From Pegoplata infirma (lineage: Eukaryota; Arthropoda; Insecta; Diptera; Anthomyiidae): DNA of 64,000 bases. The position numbers and the translations under genes are program-made. The stretch is taken from NCBI GenBank assembly GCA_963921195.1, contig OY992540.1, positions 172,331,896 to 172,395,895 on the forward strand, read 5' to 3'. Of this stretch, positions 12,690-23,719 are shown piece after piece; the first letter of the stretch is position 1; every line of letters starts with the position of its first letter. Under the pieces are notes generated by a model, which was not told the DNA's origin, ran no database searches, and saw only the letters and a program-made list of their open reading frames with translations.

Positions 12690-14018
12690 TCTGAATTTCA
12701 ATTGTGATTTCTGAATTTCAATTGTGATTTCTGAATTTCAATTGGGCTTTTCTGAATTTCAATTGTGATATTCTGAATTTCAATTGATCTTTTCTGAATT
12801 TCAATTGTGTTTTTCTGAATTTCAATTGGGCTTTTCTGAATTTCAATTGTGATTTTCTGAATTTCAATTGTGATTTTCTGAATTTCAATTGTGCTTTTCT
12901 GAATTTCAATTGTGCTTTTCTGAATTTCAATTGGGCTTTTCTGAATTTCAATTGTGATTTTCTGAATTTCAATTGTGATTTTCTGAATTTCAATTGGGCT
13001 TTTCTGAATTTCAATTACGATTTCTGAATTTCAATTGGTCTTTTCTGAATTTCAATTGGGCTTTTCTGAATTTCAATTGTGCTTTTCTGAATTTCAATTG
13101 TGCTTTTCTGAATTTCAATTGGGCTTTTCTGAATTTCAATTACGATTTCTGAATTTCAATTGGGCTTTTCTGAATTTCAATTGTGATTTTCTGAATTTCA
13201 ATTGGGCTTTTCTGAATTTCAATTGTTATTTTCTGAATTTCAATTGGGCTATTCTGAATTTCAATTGTGATTTTCTGAATTTCAATTGTGCTTTTCTGAA
13301 TTTCAATTGTGATTTTCTGAATTTCAATTGTGATTTTCTGAATTTCAATTGTGCTTTTCTGAATTTCAATTGTGCTTTTCTGAATTTCAATTGGGCTTTT
13401 CTGAATTTCAATTGTGATTTTCTGAGTTTCAATTGTGATTTTCTGAATTTCAATTGGGCTTTTCTGAATTTCAATTACGATTTCTGAATTTCAATTACGA
13501 TTTCTGAATTTCAATTATGCTTTTCTGAATTTCAATTGGGCATTTCTGAATTTCAATTGTGCTTTTCTGAATTTCAATTGGGCTTTTCTGAATTTCAATT
13601 ACGATTTCTGAATTTCAATTGTGCTTTTCTGAATTTCAATTGTGCTTTTCTGAATTTCAATTGGGGTTTTCTGAATTTCAATTGTGCTTTTCTGAATTTC
13701 AATTGGGCTTTTCTGAATTTCAATTGTGCTTTTCTGAATTTCAATTGGGCTTTTCTGAATTTCAATTGATCTTTTCTGAATTTCAATTGTGCTTTTCTGA
13801 ATTTCAATTGTGATTTCTGAATTTCAATTGGGCTTTTCTGAATTTCAATTGTGATTTCTGAATTTCAATTGGGCTTTTCTGATTTTCAATTGTGATTTCT
13901 GAATTTCAATTGGGCTTTTCTGAATTTCAATTACGATTTCTGAATTTCAATTGTGCTTTTCTGAATTTCAATTGAGATTTCTGAATTACAATTGATCTTT
14001 TCTGAATTTCAATTGGAA
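12690..14018 (-). repeat. Right-arm satellite array, inverted copy of the left arm
   Basis: Same unit in reverse complement (TTTTCTGAATTTCAATTG). The order of unit variants mirrors the left arm, for example ATCAC-AGCAC-AGATC near both outer ends, and one AATTGTAATTC variant sits in the outermost unit of each arm. Open frames here are array artefacts. Confidence 0.95.
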
Positions 14019-14139
14019 AAGGTGTAGTCGAATAGCCTGTCCCTGCCAGGCGGAACACCAAATAACTTTTCTCAATAATTCAAATTTTTTACCAAACTTG
14101 ATAAAAAATTATGTTTGTGATTTAAAAACTTAATATTGA

Positions 14140-15207
14140 TAGATTGAGTTACATCAATATAGTATTTCCCAAACTGGAAAAAAATTTAATGAGTATTAAA
14201 AGTTTTATTGATACAATTTTAGAACTAAATTTAGCACGCCCATTTCGTCTCTCCGTCCTTAAACCGGATATCAAAAATCCATCTTGTGGATCTGTCGCAT
14301 GGTCACTCCAATATACATGGCAATTTTTATCTTTCTTAGTCATGAAGGGTTTTAAAATTAGATAAAATGTTAAAAAACAAAATTTTTTTCACTTAAATTT
14401 TTCCTTATATTTCTCCGTACACAGTTTAAATTTTAAATCTGACTTTATAAGGACATGATCCATTGTTAATACTTTATGTTTTACAATTTTCAGCTTCCTT
14501 AGTCATTAGGGGTTTCAGATATACTTTAAATGTTTAAAAACTAAATTTCGCCGTCTTCCGCCACTCCCCCTGTCTTAAAGGCCGAAAATCCGGCTACATT
14601 ACAGATTATAAATATAAACTGAACAACATTCACAACGGTTTTTTTTCTATCTCCGCCCTTTCATTGGGTATCCAGGTCAGTGTTGATCTTTGCCATAGTC
14701 CGCACCATATGCATCCCAATTTTCATCTTTCAAGGTCATAAGGTAACTTCAAAATTAGGTAAGATGTAAAAACATAATTTTTCGACGCCCATTTCTTCTT
14801 TTAGTTCTCCGTCCATTTTCCAAAATTTTTAAATTTGACTACTTTAGGATATGTTCCAGTGTCAGGACAATATGCTTGCCCATTTTCGGCTTCGTTGGTC
14901 ATTAGGGATTTAAAGTTAGTTAAATTAAAAAGAATAAAACACAATATTGCCTTGCAATTTTTTCTTCTCAACTCTACGTCTATATTCCAAAAATGTTAAA
15001 TCGGACTGCTTTAGAATATGCTTCATAGTTAGGACTACATGTTAGAAATTTTCAGCTTCCTAATTCATTGGGGCGGAGCTTAAAAATACTCTAATATGTT
15101 AAAAAAAATAATTTTGCCCCAAGACCCCTTTTTCTCGTAATTCGCCGCCCACAGGCAAAAAATCCGGTTTCGTAAGAATCTGTCCCTGGTGTTTTACTAT
15201 ATACATA
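14140..15207. repeat. DINE/Helitron-like tandem block, left part
   Basis: Successive degenerate units of about 160-190 bp, each with a CGCCCAN..TTCTCCGNCCA segment, then AAATTTTAAATCCGACTACTT, AGGATATG, GGACTATATGCTAGG and TTTCAGCTTCCTTAGTCATT. The block continues at 18025 after an insertion. It resembles the non-coding dispersed repeats with 'CCACGCCCAC' known in flies; assignment to Helitrons is tentative. Confidence 0.6.
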
Positions 15208-18024
15208 GGGTGACCATTTTTTGCTGAACTCAAATCAGTACGCCCAGGTTTTTATGTTTTTTTTTTTTTTTTAAATAGTCTTTGAAAACTATTTTTATGG
15301 GAAAACACTGCTGATTTATTTAACACTCAACAAATTTCGGTTAAGCTAACAAACTTAGGGTCAGTTAGTATTTCAGTAAAAACAACTATTAAAAAACAGC
15401 TGCCATTAACTGTTTTCAATGTTTTGCAGAAAATTAAATTAACTTCAAAAAACTCCATTTGAATGTTTTGATCGTTTCAGTGCAGAAATTATAACAAAAA
15501 CCTACAGGTTTTTAAGAATAACAAAATCCCTAAGACTCTGAGGACTTTTTCCTTTGCATCCACGTAATTTTATTATATTTTTAAAAACATAGAAAATCCA
15601 TACTCCCGTGAACTTTTCGTTACAGAAAACCTCAAAGATTTTGTGCTCCTTTTCAATTTAAATTTATGAATATCAAAACTACCTCATGTTCAGATACATT
15701 TTTTCCTTAAGAAACCTCTTAATTCACGAGCTCTAAGCTTTTTAGAATTAATTCTTTATAAATTGTCTCATTACACTGCACAACAAAATCAAATTTTTTT
15801 CAAAATTACAAGGTCAGACCAAAAAATTTTGATAGAAGAGACAAAAAAAAAGTACACGTGTATCGGCGTTTTGAAAGTTTACATCTGGATTTCATTTTAG
15901 GGGGAGGTAAAGTTTCCCCCAAATGCAAATGTTGTATTGTCAATCTTCATTGAATATTGAGTGAAGCTTACATTTAAAGTATATGGTGTGTTCAGCAAAT
16001 TTATATAAAATATTACGGAGAACATTTTTGTGGAATATATTAACCCTCTAGCTCCTCAAGATAAGGGTCTTTTTTGTCCTTCTTTTCAAAAAGAGCAAAA
16101 AACACCATTAAAACAGGGATTTAAGGGGTTTAAATGTTCCGCAAAAATATTCGCCGTAAAATTTTACTATAAGTCCTTGAATACACAAAAACGGAAAACT
16201 CAACCAGAAAGTCAGAAATAAGACACAACAAAAGAGAGCTTAGGGTTAATTTCGCATTTATTAAGAAAATCGAGTAAAGCTTACGTTTAAAGTATATGGT
16301 GTGTTCACCAAATTTACGTAAAATGTTACGGAGAACATTTTTGAAGAATATGTTAACCCTCTAACTCCTCAATATAAGGGTCTTTTTTGTCCTTCTTTTC
16401 AAAAAGAGCTAAAAACACCATTAAAACAGGTTTAAGGGGTTACAATGTTCCGCAAAAATATCCGCCGTGAAATTTTACTATAAGTCCCTGAATATACCAA
16501 AACGGAAAACTTAACAAGAAAGTCAGAAATAAGACACAACAAAAGAGAGCTTAGGGTTAATTTCGCATTTATTAAGAAATTCGAGTAAAGCTTACGTTTA
16601 AAGTGTATGGTGTGTTTAGCAAATTTATGTAAAATGTTATGGAGAACATTTTCGTAGAAGATGTTAACCCTCTAACTCCTCAAGATAAGGGTCTTTTTTG
16701 TCCTTCTTTTAAAAAAGAGCAAAACACACCACTAAAACAGGGATTTAAGGGGTGAAAATGTTCTGCAAAAATATTCGCCGTAAAATTTTACTATAAGTCC
16801 TTTTCAAGGCAAATATTTTTGCGGGACATTTTAACCCCTTAAATAGCTGTTTTAATGGTGTTTTTTGCTCTTTTTTAAAAGAAGGACAAAAAAGACCCTT
16901 ATCTTGAGGAGTTAGAGGGTTAACATATTCTACAAAAATGTTCTCCATAATATTTTACATAAAATTGCTAAACACACTATTTACTTTAAACGTAAGCTTT
17001 ACTCGATTTTTTTAATAAATACGAAATTAACCCTAAGCTCTCTTTTGTTGTGTCTTATTTCAGACTTTCTTGTTAAGTTTTCCGTTTTGGTGTATTCAGG
17101 AACTTATAGTAAAATTTCACGCCGGATATTTTTGCGGAACATTGTAACCCCTTAAACCCCTGTTTTAATGGTGTTTTTTGCTCTTTTTGAGAAGAAGGAC
17201 AAAAAAGACCCTTATATTGAGGAGTTAGAGGGTTAACATATTCTACAAAAATGTTCTCCGTAAATTTACTGAACACACCATATACTTTAAACGTAAGCTT
17301 TACTTGATTTTCTTAATAAATGCGAAATTAACCCTCAGCTCTCTTTTGTTGTGTCTTATTTCTGACTTTCTGGATGAGTTTTCCGTTTTGGTGTATTGAA
17401 GGACTTATAGTAAAATTTTACGGCGAATATTTTTGCGGAACATTTAAACCCCTTAAATCCCTGTTTTAATGGTGTTTTTTGCTCTCTTTGAAAAGAAGGA
17501 CAAAAAAGACCCTTATCTTGAGGAGTTAGAGGGTTAAAATATTCTACGAAAATGTTCTCCGTAACATTTTACATAAATTTGCTAAACACACCATATACTT
17601 TAAACGTAAGCTTCACTCGATATTCAATGACGATTGACAATACAACATTTGCATTTGGGGGAAACTTTACCTCCCCCTAAAATGAAACCCAGATGTAAAC
17701 TTTCAAAACGCCGATACACGTGTATTTTTTTTTTTGTCTCTTCTATCAAAATTTTTTGGTCTGACCTTGTAATTTTTTTTTGTGTTGTGCAGTGTTATCA
17801 GACTTAAGTAATAAGAAAAGTACTCTGACGATTTATTTTATGGAAATTCAAGTATTTGTATAGAATTTTCGAAAAAAATTATTTTTTATGTTAAAATGTT
17901 GAAAAATCAGTACAATCAGTACATATTTCAAAAAATCAGTACAAATCAGTACAACGGTTTTTGATCAGTACACGTCATCAAAAATCAGTACATGTACTGA
18001 TCAAATCAGTACGAATGGTCAGCC
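15208..18024. mobile_element. hAT-type element with GGGTGACCATT ends
   Basis: Left end GGGTGACCATT, right end AATGGTCAGCC; flanks TATACATA (15200-15207) and TATATATA (18025-18032) fit an 8-bp duplication with one change. Removing it rejoins the surrounding DINE-like repeat. ATCAGTAC repeats lie near both ends. It has no transposase and carries the palindrome at 15774-17794. Confidence 0.7.
15774..17794. mobile_element. 2 kb palindromic element of about 300-bp units, TTA duplication
   Basis: Ends CACTGCACAACA and TGTTGTGCAGTG with TTA on both sides (15771-15773, 17795-17797). Each arm, about 1 kb, contains two to three tandem copies of a unit of about 300 bp marked by AACCCTCTAACTCCTCAA, TAAGGGTCTTTTTTGTCC, AACGGAAAAC and GAGAGCTTAGGGTTAA. 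The arms meet near 16795 with almost no loop. A 3-bp TTA duplication fits PIF/Harbinger. Frames of 63-67 residues here are repeat-derived and I do not call them. Confidence 0.8.
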
Positions 18025-18054
18025 TATATATACATGCTAATTTTAAGCTTTTAA

Positions 18055-18181
18055 GGGCGGATTACTCAACGAAAAGTTAGCTACTAACTGACGATTTAAC
18101 GGAGCCTTATGTTAAATTTTTTATGAAAAAGCTAAATTTAACGAAGAGTTATTTTATAACGGAGCATTGAGAAATCCAGCC
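18055..18181. mobile_element. 127-bp MITE with TAA duplication
   Basis: Inverted ends GGGCGGATTACTCAACG and CATTGAGAAATCCAGCC, with TAA at 18052-18054 and 18182-18184. Excising it restores the DINE-like unit (AAGCTTTTAATTCCATCA aligned with AGCTTTGTAGCTCATCA near 19611). A 3-bp TAA duplication fits PIF/Harbinger. Confidence 0.7.
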
Positions 18182-18835
18182 TAATTCCATCAATGAGATT
18201 CAAAAGGGCTGGATACACAAAAAATAAGAAAAACACAAAAAAAAAATATATATACAGAAAATAGATGGAAATAAATTTACAACGCCCCTTTGCCTTTCTT
18301 ATCCTCCACCCATCCAGTGTGGTAATCAAAAATCCACATTCGTGTTGATCTTCCCCATGAAACCTACTATATATGTGCCAATTTTCATCTTCCCAAGTCA
18401 TTGGGGGTCTTCAAATATTATAACACCCAATTTTTCCTCGCTCTTTTATCTAGTAATTCTCCGTCCACTGTCGAGAAATTTTAAATCTGATTACTTCAGG
18501 ATATTCTACATCGCTTTGCATTTTCCGCTTCCTTTGAGGGCTTAAAAAGAAGTTAAAATGTTAAAAATCCCAATTTTGTGACTCCCCGTTTTCCTTTCAA
18601 TTCTACGCCCACAGTAGAAAAATTTGACTACTTCAGGATATGCTTACTTGATAGGACTATATGCTAGGAAATTTTCAGCTTAGAGGACTTTAAAATAAGC
18701 AAAAATGTAAATTTTCATCTTCATAGGTCATTGGGGGTCTTCAAAATAGTTAAAATATTAAAAAACACAATTTTGCCACGCCCCATTTTTCTCTTAATAA
18801 TACTTCCACTGTCTAAATAATTTAAATCCGATTAC

Positions 18836-19231
18836 AGGTAGGAACAGAACAAGCCCGGCACGACTTTTCCATATGATTTGACAGTTAAAAATCGTGACCG
18901 GCACGACAAAAAATTAAAACTTATTTTATTTTATCTCCGGGTTCTCTCAATCTCCCTCCCTCTCACACTCCAGGGTTGCCGCATTTTCACAACAATTTTT
19001 AATTTTTTCATTCACAATGGTGTAACAAACCTACAGTAGTGCCAACTTAATCACATTGACTATGTGATAAGCGATTTTTTTCCGTAAAATTACTCCAATT
19101 TTATTAAAAGTTGGCACCACTGAACAATTAAATGACATTTTTTGCCGTCGCCGTCCCCCGTCATTGTTTTGGGCCTATATTCTCCGGCAACGGCAACCGT
19201 CCCCCGTGCCGTGCTTGTTCTGTTTCTACCT
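18836..19231. mobile_element. 396-bp MITE with GC-rich ends, TAC duplication
   Basis: Ends AGGTAGGAACAGAACAAGCC and the inverse of AGGTAGAAACAGAACAAGCA, each followed by CGGCACG. TAC flanks (18833-18835, 19232-19234) and clean rejoining of the DINE-like unit (CCGATTAC + TTCAGGATATGC) support insertion. Internal inverted AGTNGTGCCAACTT motifs. No coding capacity. Confidence 0.75.
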
Positions 19232-19700
19232 TACTTCAGGATATGCTTCATTGTTAGAACTAAATGCTATGCAATTTTCCGCTTCCTAAGTCATTTGGGG
19301 GCTTCAAAAGAAGTAAAAATGTTAAAAAATCACAATTTTGTCACGCCACTTTTCCCCTCAATTCTCCGCCCACATTGCGAAAATTTTAAATCCGACTACT
19401 TGGGAATATGCGCCACCGTTAGGACTATATTCTAGGAAATTTTCAGCTTCCTTAGTCATTTGGAGGCTTTAAATTTAGCAAAAATGTCAAAAAATTTAAT
19501 TTTGCCACGCCCACTTTTCCGCTTATTTCTCCGCCCACAGGCAAAAAATCAAAAATCCGGCTACGTTAGGATCTACCCCAGGTGTTTTACTATATGCATG
19601 CCAATTTTCAGCTTTGTAGCTCATCAGTGGGCTTCAAAAAGCTCTGGATAGACAAAAAAAGAGGAACACACAAATAGGGAAATTATATATATAGATACCC

Positions 19701-20284
19701 ACGATTTTTTTTTTTGTGCAGAGTATACCCCATACTCTAGTTGGAGGGTATAAACGATCGTCAATTGCCTTCGCCATTCTCCAAAAAATTTAAATATTAC
19801 AATTTTACTGAAATTAGATTCTAGTATCTATAATTAAAAATAATTGAATTCCTATAAACGGTAAATTGCAAATTTGCACACCCTTAGTATAACTTTTAAC
19901 ATTTTCAGGATTTTTTTTATTTTTTGAAAAAATTTACCTACATAACTTTAAATATTAGCATATTCTTGCCAACATTTAAAATTTCATATTTTTTTAGTCA
20001 ACAATAAATAAAAAAAAATAACTGAAATATGGTGAAAGTGCATCAAACTAAGGAAACATTTATGTATGTTTGCGCGACTGCCTTAAAAATATGTCTCCTA
20101 TTTTGTTTGCTAAAATATAGATTGTACTTTAAAGTTAATATTTACCTGAACTCACATTTCAAGAACCGACATAAAACATATGAAGACATTTTTAGTTAGT
20201 CATTCGGTACGTAAAACCTGGAAATATTGGTTGAATATTCCACACAGTATGTTTTAATGTTATTGACAATCGATCGAATCAAAG
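19701..20284. other. AT-rich DNA without recognised features
   Basis: No frame, RNA gene or clear repeat beyond microsatellite-like T and AT runs. Confidence 0.55.
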
Positions 20285-20508
20285 TCTAAATAGCAATGTC
20301 CGTCTTTCTGTTAAAAGCATCATAAAGCTAAAGTAAAAATCTAGAAATTTCACGTTCATATCCCAGCAAAAAATGTCACATTAAAAAAACATTCAGGGTC
20401 GGTCATGCATTTGACTCTTCTAGGGTATTCTTGGGACAGTTATAGCGATGGGAGCTAATTTCATGAAAATGTCATTTTGTGTGGGAGCTCCCTTAAAGAG
20501 TAGAGATA

Positions 20509-21563
20509 CACTCAAAACAATTCTACAGTAAAAGTATTAGTAAGAGATTTGGTAACAAAATCTACTAATAAGATACTAATTACCAGTAGTACAGTAGTTT
20601 TTAGTATCTTCAAAGTACTAAAATAAGTAATTTTTACTGGTTTTGAATAATATTTTTCAAAACCAGTTAAATTAACAAATTTTAGTATTGATTACCGACG
20701 CCTGCACTACACCATTTCTAATTGTATTTTAAAAATTTCCAAATGTATTTTAAAATTGTCCAAATTTAATTTAAAATTGTCCAAATATATTTTAAAATTG
20801 TCCAAATGTAGTTTAAAATTTTCCAAATGTATTTTAAAATTGTCCAAATGTGTTTGACAATTGTCCAAGTGTATTTTAAAGTTGTCCAAATGTACTATGT
20901 AGTCTAAAATTTTCCAAATGTATTTTAAAAATTTCCAAATTTATTTTAAAAATGTCCAATTGAATTTTCAAATTTTAAAATTATCCAAACGTATTTTAAA
21001 ATTGTCCAAATGTATTTTAAAATTGTCCAAATGTAGTTTAAAATTTTTCAAATGCATTGTAAAATTGTCCAAATGGATTTTAAAATTGTCCAATTGTATT
21101 CTAAAATTTTCCAAATGCATTTTAAAAAATTATATATAGAATTATACATAGAATATTTTAACATACATTTGGAAAATTTTTAAATGCAATTGGACAATTT
21201 TAAAATACATTTGGACAATTTTAAACTACATTTGGACAATTTTAAAATACATTTGGACAATTTTAAAATATATTTGGACAATTTTGAAAATACATTTTGA
21301 TATTTTTAAAATACATTTGGACAATTTTAAAATACATATGGAAATTTTTAAAATACATTTTGAAAATTTTAAACTACATTTGGACAATTTTAAAATACAT
21401 TTGGACAACTTTAAAAAAACATTTGAATAATTTAAAAATACATTTGGACAATTTTAAATTACATTTGGACAATTTTAAATTACATTTGGACAATTTTAAA
21501 ATACATTTGGACAATTTTAAAATATATTTGGACAATTTTCAAATACCCACGTTTTTTTGGGTG
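20509..21563. mobile_element. TA element with inverted 21-bp array arms
   Basis: Starts TA|CACTCAAAACAATTCTAC, ends GTTTTTTTGGGTG|TA. Removing it leaves one TA and restores the alignment between the two arms of the host foldback (AGATAGGGAGTTG against AAATAGGTAGTTG), which fixes the ends. The interior is two inverted arrays of TTGTCCAAATGTATTTTAAAA (about 20707-21125 and 21165-21545). Frames such as 20918-21139 are array artefacts. Confidence 0.8.
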
Positions 21564-21682
21564 TAGGGAGTTGTTTTGTACAGGAAAAATTTTGGGGCAA
21601 AAAAATTAATGGGGTCGGTCTTACATTCCACCTCTATAGGAAGGAGATTTATGTGTTTTTTACTGCCACCTTTGCTCCGATG

Positions 21683-22061
21683 GTTTAAGTTTCGCAATTT
21701 TGGACACAGTAACATGGACAATATAAATAATATTGATTCGGATTACTTAGTGCCCAAACTATTCTTCGACCGGAAATATGAAATAAGATTTCCAACTCGA
21801 GAATATTGGTCTAACTGGCAGGACACCCCTGCAGACACCGTTAATATCTTTACCGACGGATCCAAACAAACGCATGGAGTAGGCGCGGGTTTTACGAACG
21901 TGGAACAAAACCAGAACTTTTCTTTTAACCTACCTTTGGACTCGAGCATATTTCAGGCTGAAATAGTTGCCATAACTAAAGCTGTGGAACATATCAGGGA
22001 AACCAAGGGAGCAACCATAAATTTTTACGTAGATAGTCAGGCCGCCTTGAAGGCTCTTCAA
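21683..22061 (+). pseudogene. RNase H domain, N-terminal half (LINE A)
   Basis: Frame homologous to the RT-RNase H junction of LINE B. It reads FPTREYW, IFTDGSKQ (first catalytic Asp), FQAEIVAITKA (catalytic Glu) and FYVDSQAALKAL (second Asp). RNase H would remove the RNA template during retrotransposition. The longer frame starting at 21576 adds residues from foldback DNA upstream of the insertion point, so I start at the element end. Interrupted by the MITE after KALQ. Confidence 0.85.
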
Positions 22062-22938
22062 TAGGGTGGGTCGATGAAATGCATATTTGCGAATCTCGTT
22101 AACTAATAGCAAAAACTCGACGCGCATTTTCGAGCTGATAACGGGAAAAATCATGAAAAAAATTTAGGAGGGTACTTTTAGGCCTCTACAAGCGGTTTTA
22201 GTTCGCGGTTTTTGAAAAAAAAATATTTTTTTTAATTTTTTAAAAATATTTTAAAAATTAAGTAAAATAATGCTTATTACGAAACAAGTTCAAAAAAAAA
22301 TTTATCTCGCCAATTTTAGCCCGTGGATGCATTTTTATACCAACAATTTGATACCCATTTTTCCATTTTTTAATTTTTTTTTGGTACTTTCGAATTTTTT
22401 GCACTTGCGGATTGCTATAAATAGCTGGAAATTTGTTTGGTTTTTTTATCATTTTCTTCAAACGCTTTATTTTACCAAAATTTTAATACCCATTTTTAAT
22501 TTTTTTGTAATTTGCGAATTTTTTGCACTTGTGGATTGCTATAAATACCCGCAATTTTTTTATTTTTATCATTCATGTTCTTAAATCGGCCTTATGCACC
22601 ATTTGAGTGCTATTATGAAATAAAAATTTTTTTTTTATAAAATAAATCGAACATTCCTGGATATAAAAATGCATCCACGGGCTAAAATTGGCGAGATAAT
22701 TTTTTTTGGAACTTGTTTCGTAATAATCATTATTTTACTTAATTTTTAAAATATTTTTAAAAAATTAAAAAAAATATTTTTTTTCCAAAAACCGCGAACT
22801 ATAACCGCTTGTAGAGGCCTAAAAGTACCCTCCTAAATTTTTTTCATGATTTTTCCCGTTATCAGCTCGAAAATGCGCGTCGACTTTTTGCTATTAGTTA
22901 ACGAGATTCGCAAATATGCATTTCATCGACCCACCCTA
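22062..22938. mobile_element. 877-bp hAT-type MITE inside LINE A
   Basis: Perfect 8-bp duplication CTCTTCAA at 22054-22061 and 22939-22946. Ends TAGGGTGGGTCGATGAAATG and its inverse; inverted arms extend about 270 bases to the shared CCAATTTTAGCCCGTGGATG block. The loop holds two imperfect direct repeats with GAATTTTTTGCACTTG and GGATTGCTATAAATA. Excision exactly restores the RNase H reading frame. Confidence 0.92.
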
Positions 22939-23564
22939 CTCTTCAAGGATATTATATTAAATCTAAAATAGTTTTACAATGTTACGAGAACTTGCAGATG
23001 CTGAGTCTACACAACCAGGTTAATTTATTATGGGTACCAGGACACAACGGAATACAGGGAAATGAAAAGGCAGATGAACTCGCAAAACTTGGAGCTGATG
23101 GTTTAGGTACCATGGTGCCAGTTTTACCACCACTTCAACACTATAAACTTAAACGGAATTCCATCAATGTTGCAAAGGCAAACAGGAGGTGGAGAGAACT
23201 GACAACATGCAAAATCAGCAGAACTTTGTGGCCAACTTATGATCAAGGGATAACTCAATATCTACTATCACTTACGAGAAGGGAATGCCGAGCTCTGACT
23301 GGGATAATAACTGGTCATTGTCTTATCGGCATCCATGCCAAGAATATTGGACTTACTTCAGACGCTAGTTGTAAAAGATGCGCTTCACCAGGAGTAGATG
23401 AAACGATAGAACACATACTTTGTCACTGCCCAACTGTGGCAAGGAGTCGCCGATCCATTACCGGTCAGATAAGTTTCGGTACTTTGGAGGATATAACGCA
23501 AATGGATCTTAGGATATTGAAAAGATTCGCAATGACTTTGAACGTGTTTAACTTGCACCGCTAG
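22939..23564 (+). pseudogene. RNase H C-terminal half and zinc-finger tail (LINE A)
   Basis: Continues the frame of 21683-22061 once the MITE is removed. Visible: LLWVPGHNGIQGNEKADELA (last catalytic Asp in KADE), TGHCLIGIHA, and a CX2C..HX4C tail (CKRCASPGVDETIEHILCHC) as in LINE B. The stop at 23562 is followed by a short 3' UTR and the CCTAA tail. Inactive because of truncation and insertion, though this part has no internal stop. Confidence 0.85.
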
Positions 23565-23719
23565 CGGAAAAAAAGTTTTGTGGTACCGCTATGGACCAAG
23601 AGGTCTATGCGAGGTGTCAATCGGACACCGCCACCCTAACCTAACCTAACCTTGCTCCGATGAGAAACCATTTGCCCCACAATTGCCTCGCCTTTGCTCC
23701 AAGAGGGGTGCAACGTAAG

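Larger units (their letters stand above)
10892..14024. mobile_element. 3.1 kb satellite-armed foldback element, TA duplication
   Basis: Ends are exact inverted repeats, TA|CACCTTTTCCAATTG at 10892 and CAATTGGAAAAGGTG|TA at 14024. Each arm has about 1.35 kb of a 20-21 bp tandem unit, then about 160 bp of non-array inverted repeat (12250-12410 against 12540-12690), around a loop of roughly 130 bases. No transposase is present. Its architecture recalls Foldback-type elements with repetitive terminal repeats, but the TA duplication points to Tc1/mariner-like mobilisation (inference). Confidence 0.85.
18025..19700. repeat. DINE/Helitron-like tandem block, right part
   Basis: Continuation of the block at 14140-15207, with units starting near 18270, 18430, 18580, 18760, 19330 and 19490. 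A terminal-looking segment (GGATANACAAAAAA...AATATATATA) occurs at 18190-18260 and again at 19640-19695. Two MITEs interrupt it. Confidence 0.6.
21683..23650 (+). mobile_element. LINE A: 5'-truncated RNase H-type LINE (LOA/I-like)
   Basis: Only the end of the RT ORF, the RNase H domain and the 3' tail remain. It ends in CCTAACCTAACCTAAC. TTGCTCCGATG at 21672-21682 and 23652-23662 is an 11-bp target duplication. The element is split by a hAT MITE at 22062-22938. Relatives B and C in this window carry the same domain order. Confidence 0.85.

Noticed and set aside
11082..13813. Many open frames with KFRKAQL or FSEFQLG heptads
   Set aside because: They are products of a 21-bp tandem array, open on both strands, without start context or unique sequence.
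22270..22584. 104-residue frame inside LINE A
   Set aside because: It lies in the T-rich loop of the hAT MITE and is low in complexity.
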